A stretch of 64,000 nucleotides of DNA from Asterella californica. Lineage: Eukaryota; Streptophyta; Marchantiopsida; Marchantiales; Aytoniaceae. Made by a program: the position numbers and the translations under genes. The stretch covers positions 36,951,501-37,015,500 of the forward strand of contig JAYKYS010000001.1 of assembly GCA_036924285.1 (NCBI GenBank), given 5' to 3'. The notes under the pieces are model-generated. The model was not told where the DNA came from. It did no database searches and saw only the letters and a program-made list of their open reading frames with translations. Position 1 is the first letter of the stretch, and every line of letters begins with the position of its first letter. Positions 23,081 to 34,466 of the stretch are shown here, in pieces.

Positions 23081-23094
23081 TGTCTAGAGTCCAG

Positions 23095-25140
23095 GGCCCC
23101 AGCTGGGTCGACCATTCACGTTCAATATGACATGACAGGTATGTAGAACGCGTTAATCACATCCCACCTCTGACAGAGATACCATTATGCTATACAAAAT
23201 CCTTCCCAACCAGAATCTGTTCCAGTAAACTTAATGTGCGTTAGTCCCGAGGTTACCCTCTGGAAGGCTGGAGAGTCAAAACTACAAGCACGAACAGCTC
23301 GTTGGTAAGTAATCATCTCTCTGATCTTGCGTTTCCTGTTGGCGTCATGAATTGGCCAGAATTATATAAGGGGAAATTAGATTACTGCACTGCGACTGTA
23401 AGGTCGCCGTTCGAGGCCACACTGTGGCTGGCCTAATTTTCCTACGATTGATCTGGAAATCACTGACTTGACGGGACTCGGAAGTAGGTGGTCCAGAGTC
23501 CAGATCGAAAGTTACTCTGCTCCGATTCTCGGCAGCATCCTCTCGCAGAAACAGGGAAAGTGTCAAAAGATCGTCCCTCTTCTATGCGATGATGTCGTCT
23601 GGAGCAAAGTTTACCGTACTTTAGATTCTGCACTTGCTTCTCGAATATTTTCTACCAGAATATTATAGAGATATTTTGGGATATTTTGGGATATTTTGAC
23701 TTTCATGTTACATTCATTGAGCGAAGTCAACTATCGGACTCACACCCTCACGGATTTAACCCTAATCTCATTTAAACCCCGTGAGGGTATTTTCTTATAA
23801 AGCTAGAAACCAGAATATCTTTTTTTTTTCTCACCGTGTACTTTCACGTTCCAGAGAATATCCTCTTTGGTTCCAGCAAAACCTAAAACTTCATGTTTAT
23901 ATTTCTCAATCAATTGTCATCAGTTTGCTTTGAGGTGAGTTATAAAGTGTAAAGCTCGTGAAGAGCTTTGATTTAAATCATTACTTCACATATTTCATTC
24001 TCGCAGGAGAGGTTGTCATGAAAAGCATCCTTATGTTCTGCGATTCGTGCTTTTCCTTAATTATGTTACCAGGAATACTTATAGGGACACTGGGCGTTTA
24101 ACTTAACACTTCTCTCCTACAGCCTGGTATTTGTTTGGTTTGTATCCGTGTAGTACAGTAGAGTGTACTTGTGCACATATGACTGAAATAAAGACGCAGA
24201 TTTTGTATATATTTCTCCGGGAGAAGATCTAGAGGAGCATTTGTATAGCTTGTGATTCTGAAAAAAAAGTCCACATTTGGAAATGAAGCAAGCAACGTGG
24301 CATCCTCAACCTCTGAAGTGACAAGTTGGATGCACTGAGGAAACAACAAAGAAGGAATGGAAAGTTAAAAGATCATACACCAATTGATCTTCTCCTCTTC
24401 CTTGATCACCAATCTTAGCTGCTACGAAAACTCATGGGAATTCAAATGTAGCTTTACGTCACTTTATGATGATTTCACAAGGAATCTAGAGGAGTACGTA
24501 ACAAGTGTTAATGATAATCTGTCATACGGAGCTTGGTACAATTGCACACTAGAGGAGAAACTCAAGAGGAAAGCAAAAGTCATGTAGAGTCTAACACTTC
24601 TTTTGCGAGATCTGCACATGATTGTATGGTAGTAACAAGTCATCCAGCAATAGGAAATGAAATTAAGTCCACCCTAAGAAAGAAAAAGAGGAAGTGGATC
24701 ATATAGTCTCTTGCGTCCAGTCGCTGATTATGACAATCATTATATTTATTCTCCTCTGAGTTCTCTTTATCTGCAAATCTGGAAAAAGTGCACACTTGAG
24801 TCTTATCATCTTCCCGCAGGCTGTTGGTACATGTGCATAGCATATACTATCAAACTTGAAATGATTACCCGGCCTCTTTTGAGTGTATACTTCCTCTCGG
24901 GTCCTCTAATCACTAGTTGACGAGGATGTGTACTACCTCCGCGTGCAAAGCTTATTGCTCAAGTTTTTCTGTTTCTAGGTCTTCGCCATTTCAACTACAG
25001 GTAGGTGTCTCCTTTCTACAACTCTATTTGGCTGAGGAGGGTTAAACGCATGTAAGTTATCTTCGTATTCTTTTCTCGAAGCAGAATCCTTTAGACTCAA
25101 ATCCTTGTGATAAGAATTCTCCTCTCCTGTTAGGTCTTGA
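23095..25140. other. Intergenic stretch without a recognisable gene
   Basis: Only short ORFs. Items seen: a second, more distant direct repeat flanking the foldback element (gttcagtatgacatgac near 22280 and gttcaatatgacatgac near 23129); an inverted repeat ACCCTCACGG/CCGTGAGGGT (23744-23753 and 23779-23788) followed by TTATAAAG near 23795; and three repeats of GATATTTTGG near 23669-23698. A short ORF at 24384-24587 has no recognisable family. Confidence 0.45.
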
Positions 25141-25433
25141 CCTAGATCCTTAGCCACCAGAAGAAAAAACGCGACCCAATGAAAAGCAAAACGGATGGGA
25201 AGACCCCATCAAGCCTCACAAGAGAAAGAAGGACCCGAAGGGCCAAGCAAAAACCACATCGGGGCTAAGCCCTGCTATCAGAGAGCTCTAAAATCGCCAG
25301 TCGCATCTATAATGTCGGAGACCAAAAAGTCAATATCCCTATAAACAACTGGCGCACCTGAAGAGGCATTACCTACTGCGATTGCTCTCCTGTGAACTGC
25401 TCCTGCTAAAGCTCTCTGTAGAGCAATGGAAAC
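25141..25433 (-). other. Probable 3' untranslated region of the non-LTR element
   Basis: Follows the endonuclease frame on the minus strand. The base composition remains GC-rich to about 25150 and then drops, suggesting the element ends there. No poly(A) tail or target duplication is obvious. Confidence 0.35.
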
Positions 25434-28422
25434 TCACTGCCTAAAAAACATGGTGCAGAAAGAAAGAGAAAGTGGTACTCCCTGGCGCCTCTCATGATAA
25501 GCTCTAGCACAGTCTCTCAGAAAGACGTCGAACTCCAAACCTGTCGATCCGTATATCTCCAAAGCTAAAGGGATGAAGCGATGTCCCACTTGCATACCCC
25601 TATACTTGGTCACCTTCGCTGCTGCCGTCACGCCTGCAGCCCATCCTGAGGGATGGGTGATCACTTATGCCGCCACTGAGTCCCGTGTCGGATCCGTAAC
25701 AACCACATCAGCCACTGAGACCTGATCCTCTCTCATCATATACAGGTCAGCTCTCACTGATCCTCCTGTCTGAAGGGCATACCAACGCTCTCTCCACGTC
25801 ATGTGACCGCTCTCTCGTGCTAAGGTAAACACGACGTCTCTGATGGCATCGTGGGTAGCTATCCGCTCTCCACCATGAGGACATCGAGCAAGATGACGAC
25901 CCGATGTGTCGAGTGAGACACCGCACTCGCAAGTGGATAGTGCCGAAGCAACAGGCTGTACCAAGCCTAGACGGAACCTCATCGCTGTAGAGAAGATAGT
26001 CGGTGCGAGTCGGAACGCTCTAATGCAAAGTCGAGCTATGAGCCAAGAGCCTGTGCCCTTGCTCGAACAAGAGCGGAGTCGAGCTCTAGTATCCCGTGAG
26101 ACGGAAGGATCCACTAAGAGAGCATGTAGAACCTGCTGGAAGTGGTGCCCCGTCAGAGAAGACTGTAGTCCGCGAGATCCATCGGTAGCTAAGGTATCGA
26201 ATCGAGGGTGTGCCTCACGTGCCTCACGTGTCTCAAGAGTCAAGTCATCTCTTGTCTCACGGAGACACATCTGTAGTGGGTAAGAACCATCCTCCACCTC
26301 TGTCACGTAGCTCTCTAGAATAGGTCTATCTCGCACGAGAAAACGACAATAGAGCCAAGGTGCTGAGAGGGCCCAACTACCCAAAAAGGCTGCCGAAGCA
26401 GTCTCCTCCATGGATAATAAGCCCACCCCGCCACATGATATCGGCAAAGATGTCTGTCTACGTGCGAGAGGTCCTGCCACACAGTCAAAAGTCCCCGGTC
26501 CTATGATGTCGCCAAACACCCTCATGATCTTCCTATCAAACTCTCTAAGGCGCGAGATGAAGATAGAAGATGGAGGTCTGTGCGGAGTAAGTAACTAGGA
26601 CGCCGCGCAATGGAAGAGTAAAGGATACCAAAGGCAACTTGAGGATCCTCCAACATAGGGAGATCCTCAATATGCAAGACGTCCTCCGCTAGGACAACAT
26701 CTAAGAATCGAGAGACAAAGTCTTCTATACCCACAGGTACTCCGAGGATACGTAAACCATCAGTGGGGATAACAAATCCTTTCGGGAGCTGTAGGTCCGA
26801 CGATATACCTATGGGAGACCAAGCCTTGCACTTTGACACCTTCACCCTCAGTCCTACCAAGGCCAATTGAGAGACAAGGTGGTCAAAGACAACACCGACT
26901 TGGTCCGCCGGATCTACGATGTGCGTATCATCAGCTAGAGATGGAAAAACACAACCTGGAGCAGCCAAGGCGGTGGCCAAGAGAGCTCTGTAGTGAGCTA
27001 AGGCAAAGAGGGGTCCATCCAAAGGATCTCCCTGACGAGTACCTGCATCGGAGCTGATGTCTGTAACCCCCTCTATCGTAAGACCGTGCTGGTAGTAAAG
27101 AGAAGAAGGAGAACCATAGAAGGATCGCACGAAGGGGATCAGACCCGCCAAAGAGTCTCCACCATCCATGAGCTCCCTAAAGATGGAAGCGCGGGAAACG
27201 CTATTAAAAGCGTTTTCCACATCCACTTGTAGGACAATCCAATCGGGATGGATGTCCAAGAGAGCTCTAATGCCGAAAGACACAGACTCACAACCTCCCG
27301 GTGTCGCAACTCCAAACTGATGTGGGCAAAGGTGGTCCTGAAAAGTATCTCGAAGCTGAAGGACAATGATACGACTGATAAGTCGTAAGAGAATCTCGCC
27401 GATGACTATCGGTCGATCCCTCCCTCATTCTTCGTCATGGCCAAAAGTCTAGCTGTCCCTAGTACCTGAGCTATAGATTGAGGAATATGTCCCTGAGCTA
27501 CTGCTGCCGCTACCTGAAAAAGCTCCGTGAAACCACTAGAGGGGTCGTCTGTCTAAAAACAATCCCGTAGGTGCTCGTAGACCATCCCAGATAGACCTCC
27601 AGAAGATAGACGTGGAGCTGTACACAAGACCTGGGCAAACAAAGATCTATCGAGACATAATGGCTCCTCAGGCTGATAGTCCTGAACCTCAAGTGGTGAG
27701 AGATCACCCGGTGAGAGGTGAAAGGAACGCAACGCAGTGATCGTCTCCTCAATAGGACATGCCAATGACAAAGGATGCAGTGCTCTAGCAGCTCTACTGT
27801 ACTCTCCAGCCTGACCTAACATCCTACAGCGTCGTATGCGAGCGGAAGATGAGACATCACGTGTAGAGGCAGACTTGCTCCTACCTCGTACTGCACGGAC
27901 TGATTCCTCCTGTAAGGCCGTCCAATCACCAACACAGAATCTCCGAAGACAGACCGCCACCTCCCGATGTCCTCCTCTGTCACCTCGAGTATAACGGAGA
28001 CACCAACGAGGAAGTAGAAGGAAAAGTAACCACGCCGCCTCGTCCTTGGTGTTCCGTGCCAACATGTCGAGAGGTAGACGAAATGCTTGTCTCACCTCGT
28101 CATGAAGAGCACGAGGTAACCGATGGAACAAACGCGGACAAGGGAAACTCGTCTCGAACAGACGGAGAATGGCGCCAGAGTGAGCTCTCAACCACTCCCA
28201 CGACTCTGGAGGAACTCTAGGAAGAAGGGCTAATGGTGCCATAGTGACTGCACGTGTAGACCTCCGATCTCGGCTAACCTGGGCATCCCATGTGGTCGTA
28301 TCATAGCTCTTGTGCATCTTTTCCACATGAGATTTTACTCCTTGCGAAGTAAATAACTGATTGCACACCGGACATGGGGTGTCTCGAATCAATCTCGATC
28401 TCATGGGAGAGAGAGTACCCAT
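25434..28422 (-). pseudogene. Non-LTR retrotransposon ORF with zinc finger, RT and restriction-like endonuclease (R2/NeSL/CRE type), inactivated
   Basis: Starts MGTLSPMRSR at 28422. Near the N-terminus is a C2H2 finger, CPVCNQLFTSQGVKSHVEKMH. The RT carries LQVDVENAFN (motif A), GTRQGDPLDGPLF (motif B), FPSLADDTHIV (catalytic ADD), VSKCKAWSP and LGVPVG. C-terminally there is a CCHC cluster, CECGVSLDTSGRHLARC, then GERIATHDAIRD, RADLYM and VADVVVTDP, as in restriction-like endonuclease domains. Damage: nonsense TAG after LRDCF (near 27553), a 1-nt frameshift near GGIDR (about 27414), another near 26525-26560 between the RT and C-terminal parts, and TAA near 25665 after DPTRDSVAA; the same frame then continues to 25434. 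Finger-RT-CCHC-endonuclease order is diagnostic of the early-branching site-specific non-LTR elements. The target site is not identified. Confidence 0.87.
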
Positions 28423-28479
28423 AGCTAAAGAAAAAACGATATCCGATCAAACGGTAGTCGTAACAGAAACATCTCCAAA

Positions 28480-28605
28480 AAGAAAAAAGAACATAGAAGA
28501 ATAAAAGGAACAAAAATAAAAAGAGAGAAAATGAAGAAAACAAGAAAAAAAAAGAAGAAAAAAAGAAAAGAAAAAAGAAGAACCCTGAACCCTGATATGT
28601 AAAGA
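28480..28605. repeat. Purine-rich low-complexity tract
   Basis: On the plus strand nearly all A and G (AAGAAAAAAAGAAAAG and similar). On the element's sense strand it is a polypyrimidine tract just upstream of the non-LTR ORF, so it may be part of its 5' untranslated region. Confidence 0.7.
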
Positions 28606-28679
28606 TAGAGAAAAACAAATACAATGAGTGTGTCAAAAACTGTCAAAAGTCTCACAAAAAACCTTAAAAAGAACACTCT

Positions 28680-30390
28680 CTAACCCTAACTTTTCAGAAA
28701 ATCAAAAACTATTTAATACTCACTCATCTGTCCACCAAATGTATCAATTCTAGAACAAAAAAAAGAGAAAAACAAAATAAAAAAAAATATGTAAAAAAGA
28801 TACCCCTTATCACACTATACCACCCTCTCCGTCCCACTCTAAAACTCCCTGCAGTCCTCTCCGCCCCCTCGCGCGCGTCCCTCTCCGCCCCCTCTCTCTC
28901 CAGTCTCCAGCCACCAGAAGTAAGTGAGGACGTCTAAGCTGCATCGCCGATCGATCAGACGATAAACAGTACGAAAAAAAAATCTGCACACAAAGCAAAG
29001 AAACGACAGGACACAGTTCCCCTTTCCCCCTTTTGTTATCTCTTTGAGAGTAACGCCGAAACAGTGAAACTGTCTGTATCTACTAGGATGGTAGATGGGA
29101 TGTTTTACAAAGTAGCCTCTCACAAAAGAAAATTTCATCCCTCTCTTCGCTGCAAATCCCCTTTCCCTTGTTTATACTGAATGGAAACAGTCCGCTTCCC
29201 TCTAAGCGGCTACTCCAATCCTTGACTTGTTTCCCAGTTGTGAAGGGGTGGTATGTGTTCACCAGAACTCTTCAGCTTCACCTAAAGAAAGTTGTCTTGC
29301 TCCTCTTGGTATTCGCTAGGTACTGCTGAGACTGTCCTGAAATAAAATAGAAGAAAGCTCATCGGGCTCTGTTCACTCAAAATGCTGTGGTTATGAAAAC
29401 CCTACTTGTGCTAGCTGATTCTCAAGGCGAGAACACACTCTTATTGGTGTCCATTCGCGTCTTTGGTCGTGCGCATTCTAAAGTAGCAAAGAAACTTCCG
29501 TCACTTCCCTTTTCTTTCCGTCCTACCCTTTTCTTCCGTCCTACTCAGTGTCACTCTTCCTTCAACCGGCAATCCAAAATCCTGTCCCTGTCACTCCTCG
29601 ACCATACGCTGTATTTCTATACCGAGTGGCGAGACATGTTTTCTCACGGTATCCTCGAGCAATAGCTACATTCGGAGGAAGAAAACAAATCTCGGAAGTG
29701 ACCTCAATCAGGAGTTGGGCCCCTCTCCCTCAAATAAATACTCTGGTTGTCATACGGAATACCTCCTCTTTTGACCCCCTGGTCCTATCTAATCCCTCGA
29801 GGATGACTCAAGTATGAATCTGCAATCCTGTCACCCTACTTATGAAATGACCGCCTGCTCATAATCCTCGCTCGAGTATCCCTTCTTCTGGTGTCCTTCA
29901 CTGGTCTGCTTGAATGCTCCTTCCCTATTTGCGGCGCTTCCTGTCGCAATTTCTTCTTTCAGGTGCGGTCGTCTCTTGGATGCTTGAACAGAACCTGTTG
30001 CTTCACCTTCCACCTGATAAACACTTCCATCTCAAACTGAAGTAATGTTACAAAGCACTACCAGTGGAACGCCATATGATCAGTGGAATGTCATAATATG
30101 ATTAGAGACCCCACTTGATGAAAACTTCATCTGCCATACCCATTTTCGGTCCAAACAAATCCACTCCCAGTGGAGTGTCATATGATTAGAAGCTCCATTA
30201 CCAATCCACTATCCATTCTCATTGCGATCTGACAGTGTAACCAATGAGGATACATAGTGCAGGATGCTCATATGATTCTTTGCCTTCTGAAGGTTCGTGT
30301 GCAAGATGTGCTCTGTATATTTGGAAATGACTTTCCTGTCTTGTTCTGTGTGAACCTGTTCCATTCTTCATGCATGTCAAATTCCATCTT
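28680..30390. other. Stretch without a recognisable gene
   Basis: Short ORFs only, none with a motif I know. 30055-30200 has repeated 'cagtggaatgtcata' words near the copia relic, which may belong to the same decayed element. Confidence 0.4.
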
Positions 30391-31055
30391 TCAGCACTCC
30401 AGCTGATAAGGTCCGGACTTGGGACAATAATTACAGTTATTAGGTTTCTTCTTCATCATGAGAACACCATTGTCACCGTTATATCTTCTTGGACCTTGAG
30501 TTTCTTCCCTGATCGAACTTCTTATCTTGATTTTGTGCTTGATTTTGTGCTTTCTTTTGAGATTTCTTCTAGCCGCCAGTGCTCCTTCAACAGATGCCGC
30601 TCTTGAGATTCTTTCTCTATTTAGCGCTTCTTTTGAAGAAGAGTGCACAATTCCTTAAACGATGGAGTTTCCTTCCGAATCATTAAAGCACTGAACACAT
30701 CGATATAATACGATCGTGATAAGCGCCAGAGAGTGAGAAGTACCCGAAATTCATTATTAGTACCAACTCTCATGTTATGGAGTTGTTCTACAAGATCTTT
30801 GATGCTGTTGATGTGTTTGGACATGGAACTCCCTCTCGTCATCCTAAAACCATTGTCTTGCAGCAACAGTTTTCTGTCCATACTGACCCCCAAAAGTATT
30901 CTGTGCTTCTTTCGATGACTTTGCACTCCCAATGTAGGATACGTGATCATCTTCAGTGGACATCTCACTAATGCTAAGAGCACGATCATGATCCTGCTTG
31001 TCAAACAGTTCTTTGTTTCGATCTGTCCGCTTCTCTTCTCCTACCATGGCCACAG
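30391..31055 (-). pseudogene. Copia-type gag remnant
   Basis: On the minus strand, the ORF at 30621-31004 has the typical copia gag segment: GSSMSKHINSIKDLVEQLHN, then LLTLWRLSRSYYIDVFSALM and KETPSFKELCTLLQ. In another frame (30391-30648) a lysine/arginine-rich linker leads to CNYCPKSGPYQLEC, a zinc knuckle in which the His is replaced by Pro. The frame change between the two and the lost His show decay. Protease, integrase and RT were not found to the left. Confidence 0.7.
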
Positions 31056-31059
31056 TCCG

Positions 31060-33810
31060 CTATATACAACTGACAATTCCTCAGTGTTGCTCGCACCTTG
31101 AACTTCTATATTCCGTAGTTATGATTCACATCCGTCTTGTTGACCCCGCTGATCAAGTTATCAGTGACTCCTGACATTTGTCGTTCATTCTTTTGAGTTA
31201 ATGTCTCATTCAGACGTACTCTCAGACCTGTCAGAAATCAACTTATGTCAAGCTTCACACTCAAGAGAGCCACAAGGCAGTTCATAAGTTACTGAACGAA
31301 TGCTCAGCTTCACCTTTACTTCATCGACAAAAATCACTAAACGTACAGAAAACTACTCTAGAGTCTGTCATCCACGACTTATAAAGAGAACTGAATCTAT
31401 AACTATGTCGCGGGACAGCGGATGAGCAGGCTTAGATGTGCAAATTAAGTTCAGAATGCTGGAAGGATCTGATGCTTATTCAAACTACTCAGTTAATTGC
31501 TAGTGAGCTGCTAAACGTTGATGTTCAGTGTTCGAGTGGGTTGTAATGCTGTGTAGAACACTTGGATCGAGCGACACAAGCATCTTAATAAGTCACTTTG
31601 GCGTCCTTGCCTCGGAGATGACCTCAACTAGCCTTGTGCACACGAAGTCGACTTTGCTGAAGAATTGGATGCATGTGAAAGGAACTCTGTGATTCTCAAC
31701 TTAATGACCCCGTTAATATGAACTCCAGTTATTCCACGCTTAGTGAGTCAGTCAATGGCACAGTCTCCCAACAGTCTATGTTGTCAACATATTCTCCACG
31801 TATATAAAACTTTTGGCCTTTGTGCTAGGCTTTATGAACTTGGTCATATGAATACATGTAACTGTAAGCAGTCAGTCCACTACGTTGGACCGCGGAAGAG
31901 ACAATATAGACAAAATAATCACACCAAAACATATCTTCTCCTTTGATTCTGCACAGTGTACTTTGGTGCCTTTTAGATTTGTAATGCTTTCTTGTTATCT
32001 GATTGCTGGTGACTTGATAGAGACAGTCAGAAATCAAGGCATGCAAAACAAGTATATTCTTTCTTCTGTCCGGACCCTTGGAGACAACAGAGGAGTCAAG
32101 ATTGAATGTGTGGAAGTTTTCCGGGGAATCTGACCAGTGCAGAGTAAAGATTCATACGAGATATCCGCGACAAATATATCCATTCATTTAGGTTAATTAA
32201 AGGTCGTCACTTTTAGTCAAAGGAGGAAACTTTAGTACAGTAGTCTGAAATGTAAACCAATTCAACTGATTCAGAAGAGTTGATGCTATCAAACCTAGGG
32301 ACAAACAAAAGCTGAGAACTTTTCGAGCTGTAAATCTTTAGCGTGCGACTTTAGACATGAGCAAAACCTTGGGGTGTAAGGAACTTACAATTGTTTTCGA
32401 ACTCATACCTTCTTAAGAACCTGCAACAAGACAAGCCTTAGGACACGAAGATTGTTTCCTGAAGATGAGAACGGGAAACACAAACTTTTAGGTACTATCC
32501 TCGAGACTCAGTAGCAAGTTATAGTCCAAGATGCTGGGAGATGCTCGACCGTATCTGGGTTTTTCCCTTCATCAACTTTACGCTAGTCTGCTCGATGATC
32601 CACCGTGAAAATTGCTCTATTTCCGTAACGGTAAAATTTTAAGTATGAAGTTTATCACCGTGACGGTGGTTAACTGTGTCTCAGAATTCTTTACCTTTAC
32701 TTAGGAAGCTGAGTTGTTAACCAGCTCAAGCTGAATCTGCACCCATGCGATAACCCATATACTGGAGGAGTTGAAGCTGTCACATTTAAGGGCAGAGTCC
32801 AAATTACAGGCTCAAGAGAGCCCATTCTGTTGTCTGCATCCTCATGGTCTCACCCGTAACATTCGGTATGCATATTCTTTCCAAAGAGCGGAAAGTTTGC
32901 ACAGGAATGAGGAGAAAGGTAGAACCAGCTGCAAAGTACAGATTTGCGAACAAGGGGAAGGTGGAATAAGAACTTACCATCGGTTATCAGATCTACCGAC
33001 TTTTTTTATTTGCTCTTGTTTGGTTCGTGTGCCGAACACTCTACAGAACTATACATGCAGAAGTTCTGTGTAGGAGATTTCCGTGCTCTTCAGGAAAACA
33101 TGTGCAATAATAAAATTCTGAAACACATATTCATGAGAGAGAAATTAAAGATATATGGTGCAGAGAGAGATTCGTCGACAGACAGCCCAGGTTGTTCTAA
33201 GTTCGGTGCAGTACTGACCATGAGAGCCATCAGGGATACCTCTTCTTGTCTTCTTTATTTTCCTTCACCTTTTCTCTTCTTTTGTTTCCCTACCTCCTGC
33301 AGTTACAGTAGCTTGCTCATCAAGCACTAGCTTGTACCATTCCCAAGATATTAAGTACTTCAAGCGGGAATAAAATTGTACTCCTTGCACACAGTGAAAA
33401 CTACAAAGCCCTTCCCGTTGGAAACTGAACATGATGCTTCCTCTTTGCAACTCGTGCTTTGTTTCATGAGCAAGGGAACCCTAAGAAGCTTTTACCAGCT
33501 CCACCCACAAGCTAGAGTTGCACAAGTTGAATACATATCATCCACTTGCAAAATTACTAGGGAGAGCCAAGTGGAGGCTTACTGCAAGCTTCTGTCCAAG
33601 GGCGGCCGGCATCTCAGCCTCTGAACTTATATGGTAATGAGCACTGGGCACTCTGCACGATATGACGTTGAACCGAGAATATATGTACTTTGGGCGACCG
33701 CCATGCGAAATTGCGAATCCTACACTTATCAAACTTTTTGTTTGATTCTGTTTTTAAGCCTCTTCTCGCTGTGTGGCTTTTGCAGCCGTTTGCTGCTGCC
33801 CTTGCACATC
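31060..33810. other. Stretch without a recognisable gene
   Basis: Only short ORFs with no recognisable domains. Nothing I would call a promoter or RNA gene. Confidence 0.4.
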
Positions 33811-33814
33811 ATGA

Positions 33815-33910
33815 GTCCCCCGGCATGAGGATTCGACCCCACGCCGCCCGGGCTACAGGCGGTTGGTGTTGCCAACAAGCTAGTGCTTGCTGGCCAATTT
33901 CTTATTTTCT
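33815..33910 (-). repeat. tRNA-like (SINE head-like) fragment
   Basis: The minus strand contains TAGCTTGTTGGCAACACC, resembling a pol III A box, and 40-50 bp further GTGGGGTCGAATCCTC, close to a B box (GGTTCGAATCC). A full cloverleaf does not form by eye, so it is more likely a tRNA-derived repeat than a tRNA gene. Confidence 0.3.
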
Positions 33911-34214
33911 CTGTTTTTCTGTTTTTCTTTCTTTTTCATACACGATAGTAACTGGAAGAGCTAAGGGCAGAAGCGACAGAATGAGGAGGAGGAATATTCA
34001 TGGGCCCTACAGAAGTACTTGCCGGTGAGAAAGTTTAACCGCCATTTCTACTAGTACTCATATCAGGCGGAACGACAAACACGACCTCAGGAGCATGGCC
34101 CGACGAATATGCTACAGCAATTCGATTTGGACTTTCTCGTCTGGCGGACATTTTCGGAAGCTTGCGCGCACACTGGAGCTCGGGGAGGATGAAGCTCATG
34201 CCCTTCCAGTCCAG

Positions 34215-34222
34215 TATATAAG
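34215..34222 (+). promoter_or_regulatory. Probable TATA box of the aquaporin gene
   Basis: TATATAAG in 'ccagtatataagctcg', about 250 bp upstream of the start codon at 34467. It would give a 5' untranslated region of about 220 nt. Upstream ATGs exist in that leader. Confidence 0.4.
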
Positions 34223-34466
34223 CTCGCATTTGGCGCCAGTGATGGGCACGTTTTATTATCAGTCGAGTCTCAGAGCAAAAGCGTCTGAGGCTCTTATAAG
34301 TTGCAGCTTTTTCATGAGTCACACGAAGTCCTACCTAGCTAGGTAAGACTTGGAAGCTGCTAGGTATGTTCTGCAGGTAATCTCGATCGTCAGGCCAGAG
34401 CCCTTTCCAGGAGAGAACTAGAATCCAGGCGATATCTCTCTTGAACGGAATTTGTTTGGCATAAGT

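Noticed and set aside
23892..24005. Possible small spliced gene (ATG near 23899, donor-like GTGAGT near 23934, acceptor-like CTCGCAG near 24006)
   Set aside because: Joining the two pieces gives a stop codon within a few residues of exon 2, and no homology is visible.
29387..29817. Overlapping ORFs of about 90 codons
   Set aside because: No recognisable domain, low-complexity stretches and no supporting context.
33815..33910. Candidate tRNA gene on the minus strand
   Set aside because: A- and B-box-like words are present, but acceptor and anticodon stems do not pair convincingly by eye. Kept only as a tRNA-like repeat.
34452..34466. Upstream TTG as an aquaporin start, and unspliced reading into the intron
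   Set aside because: A TTG start is not plausible for a plant nuclear gene. The ATG at 34467 with the GT-AG intron restores the family's helix 1 to helix 2 spacing.
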